A stretch of DNA of 64,000 bases from the NCBI GenBank assembly GCA_903904835.1, contig CAIVEI010000070.1, forward strand, positions 1-64,000, written 5' to 3'. The stretch is from an uncultured Schlesneria sp. (GTDB taxonomy: Bacteria; Planctomycetota; Planctomycetia; Planctomycetales; Planctomycetaceae). How positions within the stretch are numbered: position 1 is the first letter of the stretch; the number at the start of each line of letters is the position of its first letter. Under the pieces are notes generated by a model. That model did not search any database. It was given only the letters and a program-made list of their open reading frames with translations, and was not told the DNA's origin. The position numbers and the translations under genes are program-made. Shown here piece by piece: positions 35,424 through 45,235 of the stretch.

Positions 35424-38400
35424 TGGCGAAAAAAGCAGCCCGCCGCGTAGAGGCGGCGACAGAACCCGCTGCGGCATCACGGCGACGAGCGATCAAAAAG
35501 CCCCAGGTGCCGTTCCCCTACAAACTGATTCTCAATCAGTGGCTGTTGTCGTTGTTCAACGTCGAACGGCTGGAGAAGCTTGCGGAACACTTGAAAAACG
35601 AAGCCTTGGAGGGACTGGATGAAAACAATGTCCATCGGTTCCATCACGCTCTGACTGCCCAACTCTTCAACCTGACGGAGCTTCCGACAGAGTTACTGCT
35701 CGAATACGACCAGAACATTGTTCGGCATACGCTTCGCCTCAATGAGCGCCGGATTACGAAGGGCGACGATCCGATTGTCTGGAAATATTTCCAGTACCTT
35801 TCGCTACTCTTCGCGGAAATCTACCTGGACCACTATTTCCGTGACCCAACGGACCTCCGAAAGGCACTTAACAGCCAGGTCGAGGCATACAACGCCGACA
35901 AGCCGGAAGCGGACCAGATCGCCAAACTAGACGAGACCGCTGAAGCATGGCCGCAGCTCAACAAGCTGGCTTTCTGGATGGCGACTGGCAGCGGCAAGAC
36001 ATTACTTATGCACGCCAATATCCTGCAATTCCAGCATTATCTCCAAAAGCGCGGCAGGTCACGGGAGCTGAATCGCATTCTGCTTCTGACACCGAACGAG
36101 GGCCTGAGTCAACAGCATCTGCGTGAGTTTGAGGCAGCAGGCATCGAGGCAGAGCTGTTCGACAAGAACTCTGCTTCCAAGTCATCTCAGCAGTCACTGC
36201 CGTTTGATGGTCGAGGCGTCTCCACGCTGCCGTTGGTGGAAATCATCGAGGTCACGCGGCTGCGCGACGAGATGGGCGATAAGACAGTCGCCATTGATGC
36301 ATTCGAAGGGAATAATCTGGTTCTTGTCGATGAGGGACATCGTGGGGCCAGCGGGGGCGAAGACGGTGCATGGATGAAGGCACGCAATGCCTTGTGCGAG
36401 AAAGGCTTTTCCTTCGAGTATTCGGCAACCTTCCAACAGGCGGTCGCAGGTAATGTCAAACTGTCAGACCAGTATGCCAAGAACATCCTCTTCAATTACT
36501 CCTACCGCTATTTCTATGGAGACGGGTTCGGCAAGGACTACCAGATCCTCAACTTGGACGAAGGAACGCAGGACAGCCACCTTGAGCTGTATCTGGTGGC
36601 CTGCCTGCTGACTTTCTTCCAGCAGCAGCGGCTTCACCGAGAGCATGGGACGGCATTTCGCCCATTTAATATCGAGAAACCGCTTTGGATTTTCGTTGGT
36701 GGCAGCGTCACGAAGACACTCGCCAGCCGGGACGCATCAGACATCATCGAAATTTTGAAGTTTCTTGGACGGTACGTTGCTAATCGTACCGAAAGCGTCG
36801 CCAGAATTGATCGTGTCCTGAACCAAGGTTTAGTCACCGCCACCGGTAAGAATCTCTTCGCCGGGCGGTTTTCGTACCTCAATACGATCGGACTGACCCC
36901 GGTACAAATTTTTGATGAGACCCTTTCGACGCTTTTCAATGCCCCAGGCGGCGGACAACTTTACGTCGAGAATCTCAAAGGAGCCACCGGGGAAGTGGCG
37001 CTTCGCCTTGGTGCCGACAACAAAGCCTTCGGAGTCATCAACGTCGGGGACGACGCGAAATTAGTCGCACTGTGTGAGGAGCACGGCATTGCAACGGCCA
37101 CACCCGAGTTTTCCGGCTCGCTGTTCCACGAAATCAATAATCCTGACTCCACCGTTAACGTGCTGATCGGATCGAAGAAATTCACCGAAGGCTGGAGCAG
37201 TTGGCGAGTCAGCACTATGGGGTTGATGAACGTTGGGCGTGGCGAGGGAGCGCAGATCATTCAGCTTTTCGGTCGTGGCGTTCGGCTCAAAGGCTATGAC
37301 GTGAGCCTCAAACGTAGTGGCAAGACCCAGCTTCCCGAGGGCGTCGAACGCCCCCGCCATATCACGACACTGGAAACCCTGAACATTTTCGGCATTCATG
37401 CCGACTACATGGCCGAATTCCGCAAGCATTTGGAGGAAGAAGGTCTTCCAACCAACGATGACCGCAAGGAATTCCTGATGCCAGTCATCAAGAATCTGGG
37501 CACGCAGCCCCTCAAGATGATCCGGCTGAAGAAGACCATCAATGGCGTTAGCACCGAATTCGGCGACGCATTCCGAAGGCTTGGCCCGATTCCGACAGTG
37601 GAAAAACCCGACGCAGTCCGGGATAAGGCGAGCGTGTACCTCCAGAACAACAAAGTAGTGTTGAACTGGTATCCGAAGATCAAGGCGATCAAGTCGGTTG
37701 GGGTCGTGGGTGGCGACGGCGAGGAAAGGCCAAACCAAGCCCATCTCGGCGCGGCACATGTCGCCTTTCTAAATTTGGACCGGCTGTACTTCGAGTTGGA
37801 ACGCTTCAAGGCCGAACGGGGATGGTACAACCTCAATCTCACGCGAAACGGCTTTCGCGATCTGCTTGCCGACCAAAGTTGGTATGAACTCCTAATTCCG
37901 GCGGAAGAGTTGGCATTCGACTCGTTTGAGAAGGTCGCTTTGTGGCAAGAGATTGCGCTGGCCCTGCTCCGGAAATACACGGAACGATACTACACCTTCC
38001 GCAAGAGGGAATGGGAACTGCCTCACCTGGAATACCAAGACCTTTCACCAACTGATCCGAACCTACTCGGGAACGGCGAAGCGTCTGGTGATCCGTACTA
38101 CCGAATCCTCATCGACCAATCACAGGATGAGATCGTTGCCAAACTCGAAGAACTTAAGGCATTGATCGAACGGGAAGATTTCAAGCCTTGGGAATTCCGC
38201 ACACTCAAGGCCATTTGGTTTGGGCGTCACCTGTACCAGCCGCTCCTGTACCTTCAAGAGAAGATCGTCGAAATCAGCCCTGTACCGCTCAACAAAGGCG
38301 AGCGTCAATTCGTCGAAGACCTGAAAACCTTTCACGACGGCGATGGCGGGTTCTTCAAGGGCAAGGAACTCTACCTGCTTCGTAATCTCAGCAAGGGGCG

Positions 38401-38743
38401 CGGCGTTGGATTCTTCGAGGCGGGCAATTTCCACCCCGATTTCATCTTGTGGCTGCTCATGGACGGGAAACAGCACATCATATTTGTGGACCCGAAAGGC
38501 ATCCGAAACGTCGGTGTCACCGACCCGAAGATTCACTTCTACGAAACTATCAAGGAGATCGAGGTTCGCCTCGCGGACTCAGACGTCCACTTGCACTCCT
38601 TCATTGTCTCGGGTACGCCCTCGCACACTATGCGACTACTATGGGGCACCGACAAATCACAGATGGCCGCTTGGCATATTGTCTTCCAGGAAGAAGACCG
38701 GGAAACCTACGTCCGTACAATGCTGGAACAAGCAACTTCGTAA
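35423..38743 (+). CDS. res: Type III restriction Res-like helicase-nuclease
   Basis: A 1106-residue superfamily 2 helicase fused to an endonuclease domain. Walker A is ATGSGKT (187-193), motif II DEGH in [12 protein letters not shown], and motifs V-VI lie in [16 protein letters not shown] and [11 protein letters not shown]. The C-terminal PD-(D/E)xK nuclease is seen in [16 protein letters not shown] (P1005, D1006) and FVDPKG (D1023, K1025). Type III Res cuts DNA after ATP-dependent communication between sites, in complex with Mod. Initiation overlaps the mod stop codon. All catalytic motifs look intact. Confidence 0.92.
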   Translation: MAKKAARRVEAATEPAAASRRRAIKKPQVPFPYKLILNQWLLSLFNVERLEKLAEHLKNEALEGLDENNVHRFHHALTAQLFNLTELPTELLLEYDQNIVRHTLRLNERRITKGDDPIVWKYFQYLSLLFAEIYLDHYFRDPTDLRKALNSQVEAYNADKPEADQIAKLDETAEAWPQLNKLAFWMATGSGKTLLMHANILQFQHYLQKRGRSRELNRILLLTPNEGLSQQHLREFEAAGIEAELFDKNSASKSSQQSLPFDGRGVSTLPLVEIIEVTRLRDEMGDKTVAIDAFEGNNLVLVDEGHRGASGGEDGAWMKARNALCEKGFSFEYSATFQQAVAGNVKLSDQYAKNILFNYSYRYFYGDGFGKDYQILNLDEGTQDSHLELYLVACLLTFFQQQRLHREHGTAFRPFNIEKPLWIFVGGSVTKTLASRDASDIIEILKFLGRYVANRTESVARIDRVLNQGLVTATGKNLFAGRFSYLNTIGLTPVQIFDETLSTLFNAPGGGQLYVENLKGATGEVALRLGADNKAFGVINVGDDAKLVALCEEHGIATATPEFSGSLFHEINNPDSTVNVLIGSKKFTEGWSSWRVSTMGLMNVGRGEGAQIIQLFGRGVRLKGYDVSLKRSGKTQLPEGVERPRHITTLETLNIFGIHADYMAEFRKHLEEEGLPTNDDRKEFLMPVIKNLGTQPLKMIRLKKTINGVSTEFGDAFRRLGPIPTVEKPDAVRDKASVYLQNNKVVLNWYPKIKAIKSVGVVGGDGEERPNQAHLGAAHVAFLNLDRLYFELERFKAERGWYNLNLTRNGFRDLLADQSWYELLIPAEELAFDSFEKVALWQEIALALLRKYTERYYTFRKREWELPHLEYQDLSPTDPNLLGNGEASGDPYYRILIDQSQDEIVAKLEELKALIEREDFKPWEFRTLKAIWFGRHLYQPLLYLQEKIVEISPVPLNKGERQFVEDLKTFHDGDGGFFKGKELYLLRNLSKGRGVGFFEAGNFHPDFILWLLMDGKQHIIFVDPKGIRNVGVTDPKIHFYETIKEIEVRLADSDVHLHSFIVSGTPSHTMRLLWGTDKSQMAAWHIVFQEEDRETYVRTMLEQATS

Positions 38744-38769
38744 AACCTAAGTGAAAAGCGATAGCCCGA

Positions 38770-40935
38770 ATGAAACAATTGAACGTAGAATTGGAAAACT
38801 GCTATGGGATCAAACACCTTATGAGGCAGTTTGATTTCTCCACCAACAGGGCTTACGCCATTTATGCCCCCAACGGCGCGATGAAGTCGTCATTCGCGCA
38901 GACATTCAAGGATGTGGTTGACGGCACCCAATCTAAGGATCGCATATTTCCAGACCGGGTTTGCATCAGGAAGATAACCGACGAGAATGGAACTGATTTG
39001 CCAAAGGAAAGTATACTCGTTGTTTCGCCCTACGACGAGGTTTTTGGCCACACAGAGAAAACGTCGACCTTACTGGTGGACAACAAGCTGCGAAAGGAAT
39101 ACGAGCAACTCCACACCGATATTGATATCGCAGAGGACGCATTTCTAAGGGCTCTAAAGGAGCAGTCCGGTTCAAAGAAGAACCTAAAAAGCGAGATTTC
39201 CTCCACGTTCACCAAGAGTCAGGATGCCTTTTACCGTGCTCTGAATCGCGTTAAGGACGAGGTCCTGGCGCAGAAGGACGCTCCATATGCACAGATTCAA
39301 TACGACACGGTATTTGATGACAAAGTATTGGCATTTCTCGGCACAAAAGACTTCAAAACAGCGATTGAGGAATACGTCAAGAAATACAACGAATTGCTCG
39401 CTGCTTCTACATATTTCAAGAAGGGCACATTCAATTACTACAACGCAGCGACCATTGCAAAGAGCCTGGCGGAAAACGGATTCTTTGATGCCAAGCACAC
39501 GGTCAGTTTGAATGCACAGAACAACCTTGAAATTACCAGTCAGAAGCAACTAGAAGAACTAATTGCAAAGGAAAAGGAAGGGATAACCTCAGATAAGGAG
39601 CTGCGGAAGAAGTTCACTGAAATTGAAAAACTCATAACCAAAAATGCGAACGTGCGGGACTTCGAAGCCTATTTGGCGGAACACGAAGAGATTCTGCCGA
39701 AACTCGCGAACATCGAAGGGTTTAAGGAAGATATCTGGAAATCGTACTTCAAGGTACGACTCGATCTCTATAAAGATCTGCTTGAAAAACACCAAGCGGC
39801 CGAGAAGAGAAAGAAGGAAATCGAAGAAGAGGCTGGAAAGCAGCGGACGCAGTGGGAGGCAGTAATTGAGATTTTCAACGACCGCTTTTTCGTTCCATTT
39901 AAATTGACCGCGAAGAATCGCACGTCTGTGATCTTGGGTGAGGAGCCGATGCTTGTCCTGGGATTTACTTTCGAGGACGGAGCGGACAAGGCACCGGTTG
40001 ATAAAGCGACGTTGATGGAAGCCCTCAGTACGGGTGAAAAGAAAGCGCTTTATGTGCTGAACATCATTTTTGAAGTCGAAGCTCGTAAAAAGGCCAAAAC
40101 GGAAACGGTTTTCATTGTTGACGACATCGCAGACTCGTTTGACTATCGAAACAAATACGCGATTATCCAGTATTTACAGGATATTTCAGAAGAGCCGCAG
40201 TTCAAGCAAATCATTCTGACGCACAATTTCGACTTCTTCCGGACTGTAAACAGTCGGTTCGTGAACTATTCGAGTTGCCTCATGGCTTTCAAGAACAGCA
40301 CGGGGCTTATGTTGAGTCAGGCTGCCGGGATCAAGAATGTCTTCGTGAATGATTGGAAGCCAAATTTCTTTACCGACGCCAAAAAACGTATTGCCTCCAT
40401 CCCGTTCATCCGCAACATCATTGAATACACCAAGGGTGAAGGAGATCCGGATTTTGTCAAGTTGACATCGTTACTGCACTGGAAGGCAGATTCGGCGGGA
40501 ATCACACAATCAGAACTTGACGCAATCTACAATGCTGTTTTTGGTGGTACAGGAGTGTCAGCCAATAGCACTGGCCTAGTAATCGATTTAGTCACACACG
40601 AAGCGGCAGAGTGCATCAATGCCGTTGACGGGATTAATTTTGAGAACAAAATCGTTCTTGCAATCGCCACGCGAATCGCTGCCGAACAGTTCATGGTCGG
40701 CAGAATCAATGACCCTGCGTTTGCCTCTAAAATTACGTCCAATCAAACTCAAGCGTTACTGGCAAAGTTCAAAAAGGTTTTTCCAGGGTCAACAGATGCC
40801 ATTCAGATACTACAGCGGGTAGTACTCATGACGCCGGAGAATATTCACCTAAATTCATTCATGTACGAGCCAATATTAGATATGTCAGACGAGCACCTAA
40901 GAAAGCTTTATCAGGACGTATGCGCATTAGCATGA
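38770..40935 (+). CDS. SMC/ABC-type AAA_13-like ATPase
   Basis: A 721-residue ATPase with head halves at both ends and a helical middle. The Walker A region is APNGAMKSS (33-41), lacking the first and last glycines of the usual G-x-N-G-x-GKS loop. The signature is LSTGEKKAL (419-427), Walker B VFIVDDIADSFD (D451, D452) and the H-loop LTHNFDFF has H485. The architecture resembles the AAA_13 group to which PrrC and RloC belong, but I see no HEPN or other nuclease motif in the C-terminal 230 residues. It lies 26 bases after the Res gene and is probably a further subunit of the system. Confidence 0.85.
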   Translation: MKQLNVELENCYGIKHLMRQFDFSTNRAYAIYAPNGAMKSSFAQTFKDVVDGTQSKDRIFPDRVCIRKITDENGTDLPKESILVVSPYDEVFGHTEKTSTLLVDNKLRKEYEQLHTDIDIAEDAFLRALKEQSGSKKNLKSEISSTFTKSQDAFYRALNRVKDEVLAQKDAPYAQIQYDTVFDDKVLAFLGTKDFKTAIEEYVKKYNELLAASTYFKKGTFNYYNAATIAKSLAENGFFDAKHTVSLNAQNNLEITSQKQLEELIAKEKEGITSDKELRKKFTEIEKLITKNANVRDFEAYLAEHEEILPKLANIEGFKEDIWKSYFKVRLDLYKDLLEKHQAAEKRKKEIEEEAGKQRTQWEAVIEIFNDRFFVPFKLTAKNRTSVILGEEPMLVLGFTFEDGADKAPVDKATLMEALSTGEKKALYVLNIIFEVEARKKAKTETVFIVDDIADSFDYRNKYAIIQYLQDISEEPQFKQIILTHNFDFFRTVNSRFVNYSSCLMAFKNSTGLMLSQAAGIKNVFVNDWKPNFFTDAKKRIASIPFIRNIIEYTKGEGDPDFVKLTSLLHWKADSAGITQSELDAIYNAVFGGTGVSANSTGLVIDLVTHEAAECINAVDGINFENKIVLAIATRIAAEQFMVGRINDPAFASKITSNQTQALLAKFKKVFPGSTDAIQILQRVVLMTPENIHLNSFMYEPILDMSDEHLRKLYQDVCALA

Positions 40936-40980
40936 TCTGTTTTTCCGCGAATTCGCGATATTCCTAGAGAGCCACAGCGC

Positions 40981-41823
40981 ATGCCCAAGATGTCTGATCC
41001 GTTATTCGCCGACGCCACTCTTGACACCGCACAACTCCACGCGCTGTTTCAAATAACTCACAATACTCCATTTCTGCGACTGGCCATATCTTCTGAAAAT
41101 GCAGAAACGCTGAAACAGTCATTAGGCATTCCAATTCGTCGTTGTTATATAACGGATGACTTACTTCACCAGCGCGCCAAGGAACTCTCCCTGTCATTGA
41201 ATGACGTTCTGGCCACGAAACTGCCCGATGCTGGTTCTACTATGTCGGGCGATTTTGGCGAGATACTTACGTATCTGTATCACCTGGGTACACAGAACCA
41301 GCAAGCTGCCTTTGGCCCGAAGAAATGGCGGCTTAAGCAGGACCGCACCAAGCCAGCCCCGTATTCGGATGTGGTGCATTTTCTGCTTCCATCATGGCCA
41401 TCTTCAACTGATCAAGATGAACTCCTTTGCTCTGAAGTCAAGACAAAGGCAACCGACGGAGCATCACTGCCAATATCGAATGCCATCTCGGACAGCCAGA
41501 AGGACGCTACCAGTCGGCTTGCAAGGACGCTCGTCTGGCTACGCGAGAGGGCGATAAGCGATGGGTTGGAGGATGTATCACTAGATCATTTGGATCGATT
41601 CATCAATGCAATCGACCACCCGTCTTTCAAGAAAAGTTTCTATGCCGTTGCAGTGATTTGTGGTGACCTTGTTGAAAGCGAAATCATCGCCGATCCTCCA
41701 TTGCTCGTTAAGGGTCACACGCTGTTACTGATTGTCGTTCCCAAACTCAAGGATGTTTACACTGCTGCGTTTGAATCTGCCAAAACGTCCGTTGCGTCTG
41801 AAGCCGAAGAGGGATTGGCATGA
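40981..41823 (+). CDS. hamA: HamA (DUF1837) nuclease of a Hachiman system
   Basis: A 280-residue protein of the HamA/DUF1837 family. The PD-(D/E)xK-like core is visible as E94 in GDFGEILTYLYH, D130 in PYSDVVHF and E152-x-K154 in CSEVKTKA. In Hachiman, HamA is the effector nuclease held inactive by HamB and released on aberrant DNA to degrade cellular and phage DNA. Its stop overlaps the hamB start (ATGA), as is usual. The gene follows the ATPase by 45 bases, so Hachiman is probably co-transcribed with the Type III-like genes. Confidence 0.9.
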   Translation: MPKMSDPLFADATLDTAQLHALFQITHNTPFLRLAISSENAETLKQSLGIPIRRCYITDDLLHQRAKELSLSLNDVLATKLPDAGSTMSGDFGEILTYLYHLGTQNQQAAFGPKKWRLKQDRTKPAPYSDVVHFLLPSWPSSTDQDELLCSEVKTKATDGASLPISNAISDSQKDATSRLARTLVWLRERAISDGLEDVSLDHLDRFINAIDHPSFKKSFYAVAVICGDLVESEIIADPPLLVKGHTLLLIVVPKLKDVYTAAFESAKTSVASEAEEGLA

Positions 41824-44813
41824 GGGACTCTCTTGCTCGTTGGATAAGCGATGCAGATGCGTTGCGACACCTCGAACATTTCCGCAGTAAGGAAATACCA
41901 CTTTCGTTGGCGCCTCTTCGCTCGCGCGCAGACGACTATTATCTCTCATTGGTCGGAGAGTTATTCGACCGCATGAAGAATGATTATTCGGACAAAACAG
42001 ATTGGGCAACTTTAGGTAATGCGCTCGTTCAGTTCGCCGAACGAGATGCCCGTAGCCTTGCAACCGCCGGTGTTAACGCGGAAGAGGCTCGACTTTTTGC
42101 ATCGGCTGCGTTTTACAATGGTGGATATCCAGCTTCGGCTTACCTCACAATGAGACCCGCCACGATTATTGCAAATAGCGAGGCGTATCGGTCGTGTTTT
42201 GACTTTCTCGCGAGACCAGCTTCCCTTACTTCTGAAAGCGTTCGCTCACTGATCGATGCGGTAGGTCGTGGAGATCAGGCCCGCGTTGAGCAAATCGTAT
42301 CTACAATTTCGAATCAAGTTACGGTCAGCCTAGCCGAAGGGCCGACTGAATGGATTCCTCAGCGTCTTTTGGAGATCTTGGTCACTCGATTCAGTAACAC
42401 CAATCTTCGAGCCGTTCTGCCTGATGGCAATTCATCCTTCTGGACTCCGTTGGTTTCTTCGTTTCTCAATCAGCGACCACCAGCATGGGAGTTCTTTCCT
42501 TCACAGATTCAGGCAATCTCACAAGGGCTCTTGAGTCGTTTCGAAACTTTCTCGCTCCAGATGCCGACCGGGGCTGGGAAAACGGCTCTGTGCGAGACGC
42601 TTCTGTTCCACCATCTGATGTCAAACCAGGAAAATCTTGCAGTGTTTCTGGTTCCATATCGATCTCTTGCGTCGGAACTTCGTGGCACTCTGGTCAAACG
42701 ACTTAATAACATGGGGATTCTTTCTAGGACAGCCTACGGTGGAACTGTTCCAGTCGGAAATGAGTCCGGGATGTTGGACACGATTCGAGCGCTTGTGGCA
42801 ACGCCAGAGTCACTTTCTGGGCTTCTGAGCGCCAATCCGAGTTTCTTTCATCGCATCACATTAGTTGTCGTCGACGAAGGCCACCTACTTGATGGGGGAG
42901 CACGAGGGATATCTCTTGAATTGCTACTCGCACGAATGAAGACAAGGGAACCTGCGTCTCCGAGATTTGTTTTTTTATCTGCAATTGTTCCAAATATTGA
43001 GGAAATCAACGTATGGTTAGGCGGTACCACCGAGACTGTTGTTCGGAGCGACTACCGTCCAGCCGTAGCGGAGTTTTCACAACTAAAACCGGATGGCAAA
43101 GGAAGCAAGACCTCAGTTGCACTTGAAATGCATCCTCACAAGTCTGAACCGACACGATATCAAATCGAACGATTCCTCAGCAGAGACGATTTCACTTGGA
43201 TCAACCCAAAAACTGGAAAGGCAAATACCTACAAGTTTGAATCGATAAAGACGCAGGCTATTGCTGCCGCACGGAAAGCACTTTCAATGGGAGCCTCGGC
43301 AGTATTTGCAGCAAACAAGAGGGGAAACCAAGGCGCTATCGGCCTTGCTGAAGAACTTCTTTCTCAATTGGAGTTTCGCCTCTCCTTGCCAGAGCCGAAG
43401 GACTTTTCTGCATCGGCTCCGGTGGATCGTGCCTGGGTATACACAAGAGATGAGTATGGTCTTCAGTGGGTTGGCGCAAGAATGCTCGCGGTCGGTGCGG
43501 TGCTGCATCATGGTGACATTCCTCAAGAGACTCGCGAAGTAATTGAAAGCCTGCTCCGAAACAGGTTTTCAAAACTGGCAATCTGTACGAGCACGCTGGC
43601 TGAGGGTGTAAATCTTCCTATTAGAACCCTTGTGCTTTATTCGGTTATTCGTCGTGACAAGACCGGAGAGGCGACAACACTTCTTTCACGGGACATCAAG
43701 AACCTAGTTGGACGTGCTGGCCGTGCCGGAGCGACAACTAAGGGCCTTGTCATTTGCGCTAATGCAAACCAATGGTCCTCGATTGAGCCGGTTGCAGAGC
43801 AGGCTCTCGGCGAAAATGTTGAAGGCGCTCTTCGAGAACTCGTCTCGCGTATTCTGTCTTTTCTCGCAAGAGAGAAAGAAACGCTCACAAACGAGTTGCT
43901 TGAACGATTTACTGAACTCCACTCGTTAGTGGATGGTGTCGACTCGACGCTTATCGAATTGGCAGCCCAAGAGATTGGCGAAGATGCGTTATTGGAACTC
44001 GCGACTGCCATTGCTGACAAGACCTTCGCGTCAATGCAGTCCGAAGCCGAACCAAAACGCATCCTTCAAGAGGTATTCCAACTAAGAACTCGTCGGATCA
44101 TTGAACTGCGTTCATCAGGCCGCCTGGGATGGATTCGAGAAACAGGCGCAAGGACACGAATGGTAGACCAAGTTGAGAACGGCCTGCTACCTCGCTTGGC
44201 AACTTGGAGCGACATCACGGACCCGACAGATCCCGCGCTTGTCACCGCATTGGTTGATTGGGGGTGTTCACTTGCCGAAATGCAGAATGTCCTTCGTGAG
44301 GCATACCAGCTTGATGATGAGGTTGACACGGATAATCTTCGTGCGCCATTTCAATCTTTGGTCAATCTGTGGCTGTCCGGTAGTAGATTCGTGGAAATTG
44401 CCAATCAGCTTCGTCTTGACGTCGACGATGTACTTGGGATTCACGCGCGAGCGTTGTCGTACGCTTTTCAGACAATCGTCGAGCAAGGTATGGCAGTTCT
44501 TGCCAAGATTTTGGAATCAAGAGGGCAGCTTCTAGCGCCTGCGGCAATACTCTTTCCAGAACAACTACGATTCGGCGTTCCAACTCCTGCGGCACGCGTG
44601 CTCGCGGCGGAAGGTGTCCGGCATCGCCGTGCAGCCGTAATCCTTGGAACCCTTCCAGAGGTAATTGCCCTTGGTATTGAAAGTCGGCCTTTGATCTGCT
44701 CTACCGCCCGCCAGATCCTAATTGCTCAGGAAGATGTGTGGAAGCCGCGTTTAGGAGAATTGGTATTCGCTAATACCCTTCAAGACCTCAACGACATCAC
44801 TTCCAACTCATAG
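41820..44813 (+). CDS. hamB: HamB helicase of a Hachiman system
   Basis: A 997-residue Ski2-like superfamily 2 helicase. Motif I is MPTGAGKTAL (248-257), motif II DEGH (352-355), motif III FVFLSAIVPN, and motifs V-VI lie in TSTLAEGVNLPIRTLVL and NLVGRAGRAG. An N-terminal helical region of about 220 residues precedes the core, which fits HamB proteins that contact HamA and sense DNA ends. It overlaps hamA by 4 bases and is the last gene of the defence operon and of element A before its right att site. Confidence 0.92.
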   Translation: MRDSLARWISDADALRHLEHFRSKEIPLSLAPLRSRADDYYLSLVGELFDRMKNDYSDKTDWATLGNALVQFAERDARSLATAGVNAEEARLFASAAFYNGGYPASAYLTMRPATIIANSEAYRSCFDFLARPASLTSESVRSLIDAVGRGDQARVEQIVSTISNQVTVSLAEGPTEWIPQRLLEILVTRFSNTNLRAVLPDGNSSFWTPLVSSFLNQRPPAWEFFPSQIQAISQGLLSRFETFSLQMPTGAGKTALCETLLFHHLMSNQENLAVFLVPYRSLASELRGTLVKRLNNMGILSRTAYGGTVPVGNESGMLDTIRALVATPESLSGLLSANPSFFHRITLVVVDEGHLLDGGARGISLELLLARMKTREPASPRFVFLSAIVPNIEEINVWLGGTTETVVRSDYRPAVAEFSQLKPDGKGSKTSVALEMHPHKSEPTRYQIERFLSRDDFTWINPKTGKANTYKFESIKTQAIAAARKALSMGASAVFAANKRGNQGAIGLAEELLSQLEFRLSLPEPKDFSASAPVDRAWVYTRDEYGLQWVGARMLAVGAVLHHGDIPQETREVIESLLRNRFSKLAICTSTLAEGVNLPIRTLVLYSVIRRDKTGEATTLLSRDIKNLVGRAGRAGATTKGLVICANANQWSSIEPVAEQALGENVEGALRELVSRILSFLAREKETLTNELLERFTELHSLVDGVDSTLIELAAQEIGEDALLELATAIADKTFASMQSEAEPKRILQEVFQLRTRRIIELRSSGRLGWIRETGARTRMVDQVENGLLPRLATWSDITDPTDPALVTALVDWGCSLAEMQNVLREAYQLDDEVDTDNLRAPFQSLVNLWLSGSRFVEIANQLRLDVDDVLGIHARALSYAFQTIVEQGMAVLAKILESRGQLLAPAAILFPEQLRFGVPTPAARVLAAEGVRHRRAAVILGTLPEVIALGIESRPLICSTARQILIAQEDVWKPRLGELVFANTLQDLNDITSNS

Positions 44814-44844
44814 CTTCCGTACCTCCAACGTTGCCGTCTAAAAG

Positions 44845-44863
44845 TGGTAACATTTTGGTAACA
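44845..44863 (+). promoter_or_regulatory. Putative integrase arm-type sites, right end of element A
   Basis: TGGTAACA occurs at 44845-44852 and 44856-44863, 11 bases apart, the same pair and spacing as at 565-584 next to the other att site. Recurrence only at both ends of element A supports a role in recombination by its integrase. Confidence 0.5.
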
Positions 44864-44992
44864 ACATTGGCAATATCAGCCCCATGCCAGTACAATGCGA
44901 ACGTCGTCAGGCCATAGCGTAAAAGCCTGTAAATCAGCACATTTCAACGTCATTGCAGCGTGTTTCCAATGTCACACCGAGGGAATGTAAAG

Positions 44993-45048
44993 TAGGTTGA
45001 GGGCCTAGTGGTAGCAATACCGTGCAGGTTCGATTCCTGTCTTGGGCA
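44993..45048 (+). repeat. Internal att: tRNA 3'-end direct repeat, copy 2
   Basis: Fifty-six bases identical to 444-499 of tRNA-Leu. The tRNA 5' half is missing, so this is not a gene. It is both the right end of element A and the left end of element B, whose integrase starts 188 bases later. Confidence 0.93.
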
Positions 45049-45058
45049 TAACACATTA

Positions 45059-45100
45059 CCAGACAATGACTTGCGGCTACAAACCGCAGTCATTTTCTGG
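45059..45100 (+). terminator. Large hairpin after the internal att
   Basis: CCAGACAATGAC-t-TGCGG pairs with CCGCA-GTCATTTTCTGG around CTACAAA. It takes the place relative to the att core that the hairpin at 515-543 has in element A and could terminate the tRNA transcript if element B alone occupied the site. Confidence 0.5.
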
Positions 45101-45235
45101 AAGTGTGGGAAAATTGCTGAAGTTGATACGCTGAAACAAGTTACGTTACCGGAAGACGTTCTTCCGTGCAGATGAAAATCGTCCTGTCCGTGTCGGTAAT
45201 CACTACCGAAACGGTATTTTGGAAGGATCATCCGC

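Noticed and set aside
38770-40935. PrrC or RloC anticodon nuclease
   Set aside because: The ATPase architecture is similar, but I cannot find the nuclease residues expected in the C-terminal domain, and no tRNA-cleavage motif is visible.
28736-41000. Annotation as a complete class 1 DISARM system
   Set aside because: A DrmD-like helicase and an adenine methyltransferase are present, but no DUF1998 (DrmB) or phospholipase D (DrmC) protein is found, and the second helicase carries a Type III Res-like PD-(D/E)xK end rather than a DrmA layout.
28736-41000. Annotation as BREX
   Set aside because: No BrxL or Lon-like protease, PglZ phosphatase or BrxC-type large ATPase is encoded.
44993-45048. 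Second tRNA-Leu gene
   Set aside because: Only the 3' two thirds of the tRNA is present, with no acceptor 5' strand or D arm. The same holds for 52627-52678.
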